Below, piece by piece: positions 16,361-24,369 of a stretch of 34,156 bases of DNA (position 1 is the first letter of the stretch; each line of letters starts with the position of its first letter). The position numbers and the translations under genes were made by a program. Location of the stretch: assembly GCA_900316445.1 (NCBI GenBank), contig ONCZ01000027.1, positions 1-34,156 of the forward strand. The letters run 5' to 3'. Source of the DNA: an uncultured Prevotellaceae bacterium. Lineage in GTDB: Bacteria > Bacteroidota > Bacteroidia > Bacteroidales > Bacteroidaceae. The notes below the pieces were generated by a model. The model searched no databases, was not told the DNA's origin, and saw nothing but the letters and a program-made list of their open reading frames with translations.

Positions 16361-16397
16361 CGATTTACAATTTACGATTTACAATTTACGATTTTTT
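16361..16397. repeat. 14-bp tandem repeat before RRF-like copy A
   Basis: Two exact copies of CGATTTACAATTTA (16361-16374 and 16375-16388) are followed by a partial third (CGATTT). The second copy includes the stop codon of the beta-repeat gene. The array occupies the same junction as the heptad arrays in the other two clusters. Confidence 0.85.
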
Positions 16398-18524
16398 CTC
16401 TTCACCGGGCTTCTTGAAGCCGACTTCCAGGGCTATGCCGAGCACGTTGCTCACTGCGTCGCCAGCCATGTTGCCCAGAGCGTCGCCCTGATTCTTCTCT
16501 GTGGCTGCACCGCCGTCGAGGGCCTCCTTGTTCACGTCGGCAGCCTCCTTCTTCATCTCTATCTTCGAGCTAGCTGTTGATGTGTCCTTCGTGCCGACGA
16601 AGACACCGTCGGAGATGTTCGACGACTTGAAGGCGCTCTTCACTTCGAGCTTGTCTGCCGAGACGAGCGGGGAGGTGAGGGCCTTGACGGTAGTGTCGCC
16701 TGAGATGGTGACTTTGCCGCCAGAGAGGTCGGTATTGCCGCCACTGAGCGTCAGCAGGTTCTTGTCGTCCTGCTTCACCTCCGTGGTCTCCTTGCCGTTC
16801 ACCAACAGCTTCTTCGTACTCGTCAGCTGTGCGGTCTCCTCGCCGTGGATGGCCAGGTCTTTCTTGGCCACCACCGTCTGCTTCTCGGCATAGGCCTCTA
16901 TACTGCCACCCTGGGCCATCTCCTTGAACTTCTTCGTCTTCGGATCGACATTCATGGCCGACACCGTCACCTGCTTGGCGTTGATGGTGGCCTGGCCTGC
17001 AGCCTTTCCTTCGTGGTCTGCGGCAGAGAGGCTCATCTTCTCGGCCCTGACGGAGAAGACGCTGTCCTTGGCTAGAGCCGTCTCTTCCACCTTGTCGCCA
17101 TCAAGCTTCGACTCCATGCTGCTGATCTGCACCTGCTTCGAGAAGAGCAGTATCTCACCCTCGGGCTTGTAGGTGGCCTTCGTCACCTTACCTTTGTCGT
17201 CGGCCTCCACGTCGGTGGTGTTGATGTTCGACAGTCCGATGCGCTTCGACCTGATGGTGACGCTGCCGTCTTCTGCGAGGCCGGTGTCCTTATACTTCTT
17301 GTCGGCCACCTCGGCGTTGATGGTCTGCATGGTGATGTTCTTCGAGGTGATGATCACGTCACCCTCGGCCGGCAGCTTCGCGGCCTTCAGCGTGCCGTCG
17401 TCTTCCTTTTGCACACCTTGTCTGCCGGCGGTGCTCAGGTCGATGGTCTTCATGTTCACGGTGAGCCGGTTGCCCTTGTCGAGCGAGCCCTTGTCGTCGA
17501 AGACGCCCTCCACCTTCATGCGGTTAGAAAGGATGGTCACGCCCGAGCCCTCGTCGGTCCGGAGGTTGCCGTCGCCGTCGGCATTCATGATGTTCAGGGA
17601 TTCTGACTGTATGGACATCGAACTCTGTACGGGCTTCTTCTTGAAGTCGTCGTCGGAGGTCTTGCCCACCTCCTCTTTCATCTTCTTGAAGAACTTCTCC
17701 TGCCGGTTCAGCTCTGCCAGTTCTCCCAGGGTCTTCGACTGTCGATAGACTTCTTCGGCCAACTGGGGCGAGAGCTCGTTAATCAGGTTGTTCAGTTCGT
17801 CGATATCATTGTAGATGCTCGTCAGCTCGTCTTCATCTTTCAGTCTCAGCTTGTCGCGGTCGTCGTTGATCTTCGACAGTTCCTTACTCTGCTCCTTGAA
17901 CTTGTCAAGGTCGTCCTTGGCTTCCTCTTTCAAGGCATTCTTGATATCCTTCAGACTGTTGATTTTCTCTTCAAGTCTGGCGGTGAGCGACTTTTTCGAC
18001 GAGACGGCCGAGAGGCTCATCCGCTTGTCAGCATAGAGGGCTACACCACTGCCACCGCCCACTCCTCTGGCGTCGAGGAAGGCGCCGCCAGCAGGGATGT
18101 CATTGCTGTCGATAGACACCTCACGGCTTTGGATGATCACTTGCGACACACCCTCTACCGTATGCTCCTTGCCGTCGATGCCCGGGTTCTCTGCCGTCTG
18201 GCTGATCATCGGGGCGCGTACGGCCACGCTGCCTGCGTCACCCACACCCTCCACTGCAATGTTGTTGCCACGGATGATGATGGTGCATCCACCGGCAGGA
18301 TCGAGCGTACCGCCCATGTTCACGTTGCCGATCACAATCTCCGGAGCGGAGAGTATCAGGCGCCGGTCGTCGTGTATCAGCCGTCCTTCAACCTTGTTCT
18401 GCACGTCTGTGTTCAGACAGAACAGGGCTTCCTTCTGTGCCCTGACCTCTTTCAGTTCTTTTTCTACGCTGTCGAGCAGGCTCTTCAGCTTTGTTTCCCA
18501 GTCTTGATATATTCTGTCTGCCAT
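16386..18524 (-). CDS. Coiled-coil/beta-repeat needle-like protein, copy A
   Basis: This 712-aa protein has the same plan as copies B and C. An N-terminal coiled coil (IYQDWETKLKSLLDSVEKEL) leads to the conserved beta domain with RRLILSAPEIVIGNV and NPGIDGKEHTVEGVSQV. A central coiled coil spans about 180-310, then beta-repeats follow. A 68-residue unit starts AEGDVIITSK and recurs as PEGEILLFSK. The last quarter differs from the other copies: after FKSSNISDGVFVG it lacks the glycine/SLSAKL tail and instead has a 60-residue extension with a hydrophobic, alanine/glycine-rich patch (GNMAGDAVSNVLGIALEVGF). That divergent end may mark a different partner. It begins 48 bp after VgrG copy A. The function as a spike extension is inferred from beta-helix-like repeats and position. 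Confidence 0.7.
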   Translation of the reverse strand: MADRIYQDWETKLKSLLDSVEKELKEVRAQKEALFCLNTDVQNKVEGRLIHDDRRLILSAPEIVIGNVNMGGTLDPAGGCTIIIRGNNIAVEGVGDAGSVAVRAPMISQTAENPGIDGKEHTVEGVSQVIIQSREVSIDSNDIPAGGAFLDARGVGGGSGVALYADKRMSLSAVSSKKSLTARLEEKINSLKDIKNALKEEAKDDLDKFKEQSKELSKINDDRDKLRLKDEDELTSIYNDIDELNNLINELSPQLAEEVYRQSKTLGELAELNRQEKFFKKMKEEVGKTSDDDFKKKPVQSSMSIQSESLNIMNADGDGNLRTDEGSGVTILSNRMKVEGVFDDKGSLDKGNRLTVNMKTIDLSTAGRQGVQKEDDGTLKAAKLPAEGDVIITSKNITMQTINAEVADKKYKDTGLAEDGSVTIRSKRIGLSNINTTDVEADDKGKVTKATYKPEGEILLFSKQVQISSMESKLDGDKVEETALAKDSVFSVRAEKMSLSAADHEGKAAGQATINAKQVTVSAMNVDPKTKKFKEMAQGGSIEAYAEKQTVVAKKDLAIHGEETAQLTSTKKLLVNGKETTEVKQDDKNLLTLSGGNTDLSGGKVTISGDTTVKALTSPLVSADKLEVKSAFKSSNISDGVFVGTKDTSTASSKIEMKKEAADVNKEALDGGAATEKNQGDALGNMAGDAVSNVLGIALEVGFKKPGEEKKS

Positions 18525-18572
18525 ATCGTATGAGTCTTTGAGTTTATAAGTATGAGAAGTTTTAAACGATGA

Positions 18573-21500
18573 TTAAGAGATAGATTTCAGGATACCCTTC
18601 AGCAGATTCGGGTTGCTCCAGCTGATCTGATCCAGTTTCTTGGTGGTGCCATTTTCGAACGCATAGGTGGCATCCTTTTCGCTGGAGAAGAGTATCTGAC
18701 CGTTTTTGTCGTTCCACACCTGATGAGCCCAGCCGCCGTAAGGCGCGTCTTTGTCGAAGACCGACTTGACGGTCTTATTCAGTCCGAGGAACTCGGTAAA
18801 CGCGCACAATCCATTCCAAATCGAATCTTTCGTACCAGGAGCCTTGCCTGATAAGCTTGCCACGTGAGACCATTTCTTTTTCAAGAAAGCGTCGTCGTCG
18901 GTGTTTTCTGATGTATAACAAACAGCGAAGTATTTGCTATGTGATTCATTAGGAGCTGCACCAACTTTATTATTATCATGCTGACTCAGATTCAACAAGA
19001 ACTTAGCAATCATCTTGCGCCGGATAAGTAGCATGTCGAAGAAAGGATCCTCCTTACTTTTCCTGTCGTTATTATTCATAAAACAATCGTTGGGATTATC
19101 CTGGCCATACCTTTGGTACCAAGAATCGGCAACTTTTGAAAGTTCTTTATTATTGGCTTCATACATGGTTGACTTGAAGACATTATCAATCCATTCTGTA
19201 TCCGTATCTTTGTCGACTCTCAGCACAGACTGGTTGACCTGTATTAGTGAATCATCATTAAAAAGGACGGTCATTTCATCAACCTTGCTAATCAGTTTGA
19301 GAATGGCACGCCCATATGCCTCAACAATGGGGTTGATGTGTTGCCTCAGTTCCTCGATAACGTAAAAAATAGGTGCGTCGGGTACATGCCATCCGTTATT
19401 TTCTATCAAGTTGGCGGGTTTTATGTCTCTCAATACATCTGCAAGCGTACCTCCTTGGCAGTTCTCATCGTTGGCTTGGAAGGCTTCCTCACCAATCATA
19501 GTATAAACTCTACCAACAATATCTGGAAGGTTGGGATTATTTTGTTTGTTCCAACATTCCTTAAGGACGTTTTCGTAGGCATCTTTCTTTTTAAACGCCT
19601 CTTCCTTCGCCTTGAGATAGTCTTTCTGAAACTGGTTTACTTTATTGTCTATGAGCTTGATGTATGCAGCTATCTTGCCGTAGATCTTCTGTTTCTCAAA
19701 GTCTTGCATCTTGAGTTTTTTCTGATAACTCGGAGCGTAGCGGTCCAGTGGCACCTGGACCTTGCCCTTGCCGGCTTCGAGCATCACGAAGTTGTTCGAC
19801 TTCAGGTTCAGCGTGCCGTCGATAGGTCTCAGGAAAACCTCATAAATATTGCGTACGAGGGTCATATCGACAATTTTGCCACTCAGCACGTTGCCTACGG
19901 TATTATCCAGCGCCGTCTTTGCTGCAGTCGTCAGAAGCGCCTTTGCTGCCTCCTTGAAGCTCCTGCTGTCCTTGATGTTCGTACCTGAGTGTAGGGTCAG
20001 CTTATTGCCGGCCTCGATGCTCACGTTCTTGCCTTTGATCTTGATGTCGCCGTTGGGGGCGTTGATGGTGATGCCGGTGAAGGCACCGATTTCCACGTTG
20101 CCGTAGGGACTGCTGATCTTGACTTTACGGTCGTGCGACGACAGCGACAGTTCATACATGCCATAGCGGTCGCCCATGTAGATACCGCCGTTGAGGTCTT
20201 TCAGGCCGTCCCACTTCAGATCCTTGCCCTTGAGCGAAGGGTTGTACAGCTGCAAGGTCTTCATGGCCGGCGAGAATGCCTGCCAGAATCTCCAGCCGTC
20301 TGATGGTGCCACGAAACTGATGTGCTGTCCGTTTGGCGACATCAGAGTCATCGGAGATTTCTTCTGTAGGTAGTTTTTGATATACTTGTCGAGACCCTCT
20401 CCAGGAGCTAAGGTGTTCTTCGAATAGACACTGCCTACCACATACGGGCGCTCCACGTTGTTGTCGTCGAAATTGACGAGCACCTCGTCACCCTTGCACG
20501 GCATGAAGTATGCTCCACCGCCAGTGGTAGCCATGGGCATAGCGACGCGAATCCAAGGTGTAGCCGCTCTTTTTACTTCATCGTTCCAGTCGTTGGCCTT
20601 TTTCTCAAGGTCTTCCGCCCTTTCCTTTACAACATCTTGAGCTTTTTTTATATCTTCCTTTACTTTCTTCTGTTCTTCCTCAAGTATGTTTTGTTGTTCT
20701 TCCAGATCCTTAATAGCTTCATCGACGCTGTCATTATCCTTCAGCAAAGTCTTAATCTCGTCAATAATCTTATTCCTCTGCTCTAACTTCAAATACTGGC
20801 AGCGGTCTGCGTATTCCTCAAAACTGACGGTCTTTTTCTTGCCCGCCTTCGTCTCCTCCATGGCGTAGGATTTCTCCCACATTTCTTCCAGATTCTTCTT
20901 CTTCTCGTCATCAAGTTCCTCAATAACCTGTGTCGGGTCTCCATTTGACCGTTTTCTCAGATCCTCCAATTCTTTTTTTACATCATTCTTGACTTTCAGT
21001 TTTGCCTTAATGTCATCAAGATTCTTAAGAAAGTTTTTTTCTTCTTGTTGTGCCTTCTTGACAGTCTCTTCGGCGTTATACATATCCAGACGCTTGCTGT
21101 CGTTGGTCGACTGCCACGGGTAGGCAATACGCACACGACCTTGATACTTCTTGTCACCATTGTCAGTGACATAGGCTGTCTGCGGACCCGACTTGCGGAT
21201 CATCGGCATGGGGCCGACGGGAGGCACAACCATTCCACCATCTACGGGGATGGCGTAGATGACCTCCGACTGCCTGTCAGTATAGCGGTCGGTGGATTGG
21301 TCGGTGGGGTCGAATTTTCGGTAGTTGTGCTGCCACATCATATTACCGATGAGGTTGACCTGTATCACGATGTAGTCACCCTCAAGTCCGGAGATCTGAA
21401 TCTTTTCACCCAACTTGACGGGCGTATAGTTCGTGCCCATGTCGATGCAGATGATTCTTTTATGCTGTTTTGCCTCCTGCTTCCGGATCTTTGTGTAGAA

Positions 21501-22811
21501 ATCATGTGTCAGCCAGCCTTTGGTGTCGAGTGATGAGAATTCCACAAGCCTTGAATCGTTGTAATGCTCAGCTTTGTTAGACTTTCCCTTCCATTTTTCC
21601 TTAAGTTTGTCTATTATATCAGTGTCGCTAGCATCCATGAGAACGTTTGCATTGAGAGTGTCGGTTCCTACCTTTACGCCGTCCTTTGCCAACATCGCCA
21701 GAGGGTTTCCTTCGTCGTGATTGGCTATAGCTGTTGCAAGCCTTAACGCCATAGTCGTAGCCGTCTCTCCTGCAGTACGGAAACCAAGTTCCCGTTTCAG
21801 ATTATTATATTTGTCATTCTCCAGGGGGAAGATATACTCGTCGCATGCTAAAGAGTCGTTGAACTGTGGATATGGCTTGAAAGTGTCCTTAGGAAAGCCA
21901 GCCTCGTCTTTTTCGATAACGTCGTAGTTCAGGTCGCCAGGGATGGTGGCGTCGTCCTTCACACTGTCATAGTTGTAGTAGTTCACGTCGATGGGACCAG
22001 AGGTATAGCCCTGCATGGTGACATTGGCAAACGACTCAATCTTTTCTGCTTTGCTTTGGGGTAGTCCGAGTGTCAACTTTCCGTCCTCAAAATAGAGGAA
22101 CTCGCCGCAACGGTTGGCCGTACGCGCCAGGAAGTCGTAGAACGATTCGTTGTACTGCACCAGATAGGGCTGGATCTTTTCCACATCTACTTCTTTTCCT
22201 TCTACCTCTTTCGTGTATTTCAGGTTCTGCAGGTTCGCAATCTCTGCCGATACCATAGTTTCCGGAAGACCGAAATATGGGAATTCCGATTTCAGAATCT
22301 CAGAGGAGAGCTTTTGGGCGGTGAACGCCTTACAATATTTGTCGACGGCCATCAGCTTGTCGTAGCTGTGGATGGTCAGTTTGACATACATCTCCATCGC
22401 GCCGCTGGTACTAGGTGTGATTTGCGGATTGATCATGTAGATATAGTAGTTCTTGGCAATTGTTGTCTCGTTATCGGTCTTCTTTTGGAAGTCTACTACA
22501 ACCAATTCTACCTGTCTCATGGCGAAGAGATCCTCCACATCCTGGAATGAGGGGGCATCCTTCTTTTCGGGCTTGATGGTCACCTCGGCCTCGATAAGCC
22601 CTGGCTCGTAGAGCTTGCGGGTGAACTTCAGGCCCGACAATACGATGGAATAAAGCAGATTATCTTTACCCAGCTCGATGAATGAGTTCAGCTTGGAATG
22701 GAGTGGGGGGAGCTCCTTGACATCTTTCCCAGGATCCTTAATGTTCTTCCCGATAAAGAGCTTGTAGTCAAAATTGTCGATGATGCTCTTGATTGATATA
22801 GAATCTGCCAT
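18573..22811 (-). CDS. Giant VgrG/TssI-like spike protein, copy A
   Basis: This 1412-aa protein has gp27-like residues about 40-430 with QPYLVQYNESFYDFLARTAN and CGEFLYFEDGKLTLGLP, then MGTNYTPVKLGEKIQISG near 465. The OB fold starts GRVRIAYPWQ (W566), is interrupted by about 185 residues of lysine/glutamate-rich coiled coil, and resumes at TPWIRVAMPMA (W753) and GDEVLVNFDDNNVERPYVVG. The beta-helix is at about 900-950 (GAFTGITINAPNGDIKIKGK). After it come a hydrophobic helix-like insert, the conserved VDMTLVRNIYEVFLRP block, EAGKGKVQVPLDRYAP, about 370 variable helical residues, and a terminal NGQILFSSEKDATYAFENG strand. It is third in the operon after the Hcp pair, 27 bp downstream. It is most like copy B in architecture. 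Confidence 0.86.
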   Translation of the reverse strand: MADSISIKSIIDNFDYKLFIGKNIKDPGKDVKELPPLHSKLNSFIELGKDNLLYSIVLSGLKFTRKLYEPGLIEAEVTIKPEKKDAPSFQDVEDLFAMRQVELVVVDFQKKTDNETTIAKNYYIYMINPQITPSTSGAMEMYVKLTIHSYDKLMAVDKYCKAFTAQKLSSEILKSEFPYFGLPETMVSAEIANLQNLKYTKEVEGKEVDVEKIQPYLVQYNESFYDFLARTANRCGEFLYFEDGKLTLGLPQSKAEKIESFANVTMQGYTSGPIDVNYYNYDSVKDDATIPGDLNYDVIEKDEAGFPKDTFKPYPQFNDSLACDEYIFPLENDKYNNLKRELGFRTAGETATTMALRLATAIANHDEGNPLAMLAKDGVKVGTDTLNANVLMDASDTDIIDKLKEKWKGKSNKAEHYNDSRLVEFSSLDTKGWLTHDFYTKIRKQEAKQHKRIICIDMGTNYTPVKLGEKIQISGLEGDYIVIQVNLIGNMMWQHNYRKFDPTDQSTDRYTDRQSEVIYAIPVDGGMVVPPVGPMPMIRKSGPQTAYVTDNGDKKYQGRVRIAYPWQSTNDSKRLDMYNAEETVKKAQQEEKNFLKNLDDIKAKLKVKNDVKKELEDLRKRSNGDPTQVIEELDDEKKKNLEEMWEKSYAMEETKAGKKKTVSFEEYADRCQYLKLEQRNKIIDEIKTLLKDNDSVDEAIKDLEEQQNILEEEQKKVKEDIKKAQDVVKERAEDLEKKANDWNDEVKRAATPWIRVAMPMATTGGGAYFMPCKGDEVLVNFDDNNVERPYVVGSVYSKNTLAPGEGLDKYIKNYLQKKSPMTLMSPNGQHISFVAPSDGWRFWQAFSPAMKTLQLYNPSLKGKDLKWDGLKDLNGGIYMGDRYGMYELSLSSHDRKVKISSPYGNVEIGAFTGITINAPNGDIKIKGKNVSIEAGNKLTLHSGTNIKDSRSFKEAAKALLTTAAKTALDNTVGNVLSGKIVDMTLVRNIYEVFLRPIDGTLNLKSNNFVMLEAGKGKVQVPLDRYAPSYQKKLKMQDFEKQKIYGKIAAYIKLIDNKVNQFQKDYLKAKEEAFKKKDAYENVLKECWNKQNNPNLPDIVGRVYTMIGEEAFQANDENCQGGTLADVLRDIKPANLIENNGWHVPDAPIFYVIEELRQHINPIVEAYGRAILKLISKVDEMTVLFNDDSLIQVNQSVLRVDKDTDTEWIDNVFKSTMYEANNKELSKVADSWYQRYGQDNPNDCFMNNNDRKSKEDPFFDMLLIRRKMIAKFLLNLSQHDNNKVGAAPNESHSKYFAVCYTSENTDDDAFLKKKWSHVASLSGKAPGTKDSIWNGLCAFTEFLGLNKTVKSVFDKDAPYGGWAHQVWNDKNGQILFSSEKDATYAFENGTTKKLDQISWSNPNLLKGILKSIS

Positions 22812-22838
22812 ATCCTTTATATATTATATGTGTTTCGA

Positions 22839-23321
22839 CTAATCCTTTGTAATCTCAAGAAAGTGAACGGCATTGCTGCCCAGGAACAGCATATTGCTGA
22901 GAAGCATCCTCACGTGGAGGAGCACCTGCTCCTCTCCCGACACGTCGTCGTTCTCACAACCCTCGTCCACGTTCACCACGTAGCCGTAGGTGATCAGACC
23001 GTCCTCGAAGTCTACGAGGCGGCCGGTGGGACCGAAGGAAGCGTTGAAGAGGAACGACACGGGCGTGTTCTCAATCAGGTCCATGCTCTGGTAGAAGAAC
23101 TTGATGGTCTCCAGGTCGGAGACAACCACAGAGAAGTCGAGATACTCCGATAGTATGCCGCCATAGGGGTTTCCCTGCTCGTCGCGCTCGCGGTAGCAGT
23201 GGTAATGATAATCTTGCACGGTGAAGCACTGTGACTGTACTACGCCTCCGGCTATCTCTGCCACATTATTAGTATAGAGGACAGCCTTCAGATATTTCGG
23301 ATGTTGATTGACTTTGACCAT
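22839..23321 (-). CDS. Hcp/TssD-like tube protein, second type (cluster A)
   Basis: This 160-aa protein is the second of two different Hcp-like proteins ahead of VgrG copy A. It pairs with the 161-aa protein of the + strand cluster. Shared features are QCxTVQxxxYxCxRxR, a conserved YG, SFLFNAxF, RLxxxEDG, GYVV and GEEQ/DEQ followed by beta strands ending FLG or YLG. The mix of alternating strands and one short helix fits the Hcp/tail-tube fold, but it diverges from the first type. Because it always sits between the first Hcp and VgrG, it could be a tube-initiator/adaptor ring next to the spike, as second tube proteins are in extracellular contractile systems. No signal peptide. The gap to the first Hcp gene is only 3 bp, so the two are probably translated together. 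Confidence 0.65.
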   Translation of the reverse strand: MVKVNQHPKYLKAVLYTNNVAEIAGGVVQSQCFTVQDYHYHCYRERDEQGNPYGGILSEYLDFSVVVSDLETIKFFYQSMDLIENTPVSFLFNASFGPTGRLVDFEDGLITYGYVVNVDEGCENDDVSGEEQVLLHVRMLLSNMLFLGSNAVHFLEITKD

Positions 23322-23324
23322 AAC

Positions 23325-23738
23325 TTACTGTCTTTTATAGGTGATACCATTGATAGTGACCTTCTCTGCCACGAACTGCAGACGGAGCACACGGCGCTGG
23401 TTGCGGTTGATGTGGTACTCCTCCTCAAAGGAGAAACACTGGGCCTCCTCGAAAAAGATCTCCTGTTCGTCGGGCACGCTCTGGTTCGGCTTCGGCGGCA
23501 GCTGGATGAGCAGCCGGCCGCTCAGCGTAGATCTGTTGATAAACCATTCATACATCAGCATGTCCTCGCGACCAGGTGCTATCACAGTGGCCTCTATGTA
23601 GTCGCAGTATTTGTCTGCACGGGGACGGTACTCGTCGTGTAATCTGTGGGTACGGCATTTGAAATCCGTGAGCAGATACTCTTTCGTGTACCTGCCGGCG
23701 CGGTTGTCGCCAATTTGCATTTTCTTGATTAAAGACAT
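23325..23738 (-). CDS. Hcp/TssD-like tube protein, first type (cluster A)
   Basis: This 137-aa protein looks like the Bacteroidetes TssD family: short, no signal peptide, mostly beta with one helix. Its core is YIEATVIAPGREDMLMYEWF, then GRLLIQLP, EIFFEEAQCFSFEEEYHI and RRVLRLQFVAEKVTING. The counterpart on the + strand shares the pattern (VEVTVIAPGKDDHGLIEWF, LYFEEAKCFSL, RRRLLKLAISAE). Hcp hexamers stack into the tube expelled by contractile injection machines. It is the first gene of the long minus-strand cluster, behind a TAnnTTTG promoter. No sheath genes are nearby, so it must work with machinery encoded elsewhere or as an orphan module. Confidence 0.75.
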   Translation of the reverse strand: MSLIKKMQIGDNRAGRYTKEYLLTDFKCRTHRLHDEYRPRADKYCDYIEATVIAPGREDMLMYEWFINRSTLSGRLLIQLPPKPNQSVPDEQEIFFEEAQCFSFEEEYHINRNQRRVLRLQFVAEKVTINGITYKRQ

Positions 23739-23766
23739 AATTCTTCGTTTTTAATTGTTCTGCTTG

Positions 23767-23774
23767 CAAAAATA
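23767..23774 (-). promoter_or_regulatory. Bacteroidetes -7 element for the minus-strand spike operon
   Basis: On the minus strand TATTTTTG (23774 to 23767) fits TAnnTTTG. A GTTG -33-like element lies about 20 nt upstream. It is 28 bp from the first Hcp start codon and is the only good promoter I see for the ten-gene run down to 6222. Confidence 0.65.
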
Positions 23775-23845
23775 CACAATTTCTGCGGAACTGACAACAA
23801 AAAACAAAGAAAAAATACGCAAGTTGTTGCGACAAAGAGCTAAAT

Positions 23846-23885
23846 TATGGACAAATCGGGCAAAAAGGCCCAAAATTTGTCCATA
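23846..23885. repeat. Large hairpin between STAS gene and spike operon
   Basis: TATGGACAAAT (23846-23856) pairs perfectly with ATTTGTCCATA (23875-23885), and inside it GGGC (23858-23861) pairs with GCCC (23868-23871). Neither strand shows a clean T-tract after it. It sits just after the STAS gene end and about 70 bp upstream of the Hcp promoter. It may be a terminator for the STAS transcript or an operator for the spike operon. Confidence 0.65.
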
Positions 23886-23895
23886 GTCCCCCTTG

Positions 23896-24201
23896 TCAGT
23901 CTAATTTGAAGAGTCTGGTGAAGCCTGTCTCGTCGAATACTCTGCGGATGTATGGGCTGAGGCCTGTGACGTTGACCTCGCAACCGTTCTTGCGTCCCTC
24001 CTGCAACAGGGCGAGGAACAGGCGCAGGCCGGCGCTGCAGATATACTTAAGGTCTGTCAGGTCGAGCACGATATTCTTGTCGTGATAGTCATACAGTTCC
24101 TTCATGTCTTTCTTCACCTTGTCTGCATCAGGTGTATCAAGCCGTCCCTCAAAATACATGACGAGGCGGTCTTCTTCTTCACAAAGCGTCGTTTTTGTCA
24201 T
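23896..24201 (-). CDS. STAS-domain protein (anti-sigma factor antagonist-like)
   Basis: I place the start at 24201 (MTKTTLCEEE, 101 aa). An upstream in-frame ATG at 24225 lies inside the -7 promoter element, so it cannot be translated from that promoter. The protein is a single STAS domain: FEGRLDTPDADKV, NIVLDLTDLKYICSAGLRL and a final GLSPYIRRVFDETGF. The CSAGLR motif is where the phosphorylatable serine of SpoIIAA/RsbV-type antagonists lies. In partner switching such proteins bind an anti-sigma kinase; no kinase or phosphatase gene is in the window. It sits between two spike operons, so a regulatory link is possible but unproven. Confidence 0.85.
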   Translation of the reverse strand: MTKTTLCEEEDRLVMYFEGRLDTPDADKVKKDMKELYDYHDKNIVLDLTDLKYICSAGLRLFLALLQEGRKNGCEVNVTGLSPYIRRVFDETGFTRLFKLD

Positions 24202-24222
24202 ATCGTTGATTGAATTTGGATG

Positions 24223-24230
24223 CAAAGGTA
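24223..24230 (-). promoter_or_regulatory. -7 element for the STAS gene
   Basis: On the minus strand TACCTTTG (24230 to 24223) matches TAnnTTTG. It overlaps the ATG at 24225, which argues for the start at 24201. No TTTG is found at the usual -33 distance; that region is a 9-bp tandem array. Confidence 0.7.
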
Positions 24231-24234
24231 CAAC

Positions 24235-24281
24235 TTTTAAAGGAGTTAAAGGAGTAAAAGGCGTTAAAGGGAGTTAAAGGA
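24235..24281. repeat. 9-bp tandem array (GTTAAAGGA)
   Basis: About five imperfect units of GTTAAAGGA run from 24235 to 24281, with variants GTAAAAGGC and GTTAAAGGGA. They lie directly upstream of the STAS -7 element, covering the position where its -33 contact would be. Confidence 0.75.
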
Positions 24282-24284
24282 CAT

Positions 24285-24324
24285 CACTTTTTCACTTTTT
24301 CACTTTTTCACCTTTTCACTTTTT
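24285..24324. repeat. 8-bp tandem array (CACTTTTT)
   Basis: Five consecutive 8-bp units, four CACTTTTT and one CACCTTTT, occupy 24285-24324. They end 2 bp before the -7 element of the carboxylesterase promoter and include its expected -33 region. Confidence 0.85.
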
Positions 24325-24326
24325 CG

Positions 24327-24334
24327 TAACTTTG
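24327..24334 (+). promoter_or_regulatory. -7 element for the carboxylesterase gene
   Basis: TAACTTTG matches TAnnTTTG and lies 36 bp before the ATG at 24370. The -33 region falls inside the CACTTTTT array and has no clear TTTG, so copy number of that array could affect strength. Confidence 0.7.
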
Positions 24335-24369
24335 TCCCCATCATACACATTTTATATTATTATCAACTT

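Noticed and set aside
24235-24324. CRISPR array
   Set aside because: The units are 8-9 bp without spacers; these are simple tandem repeats.
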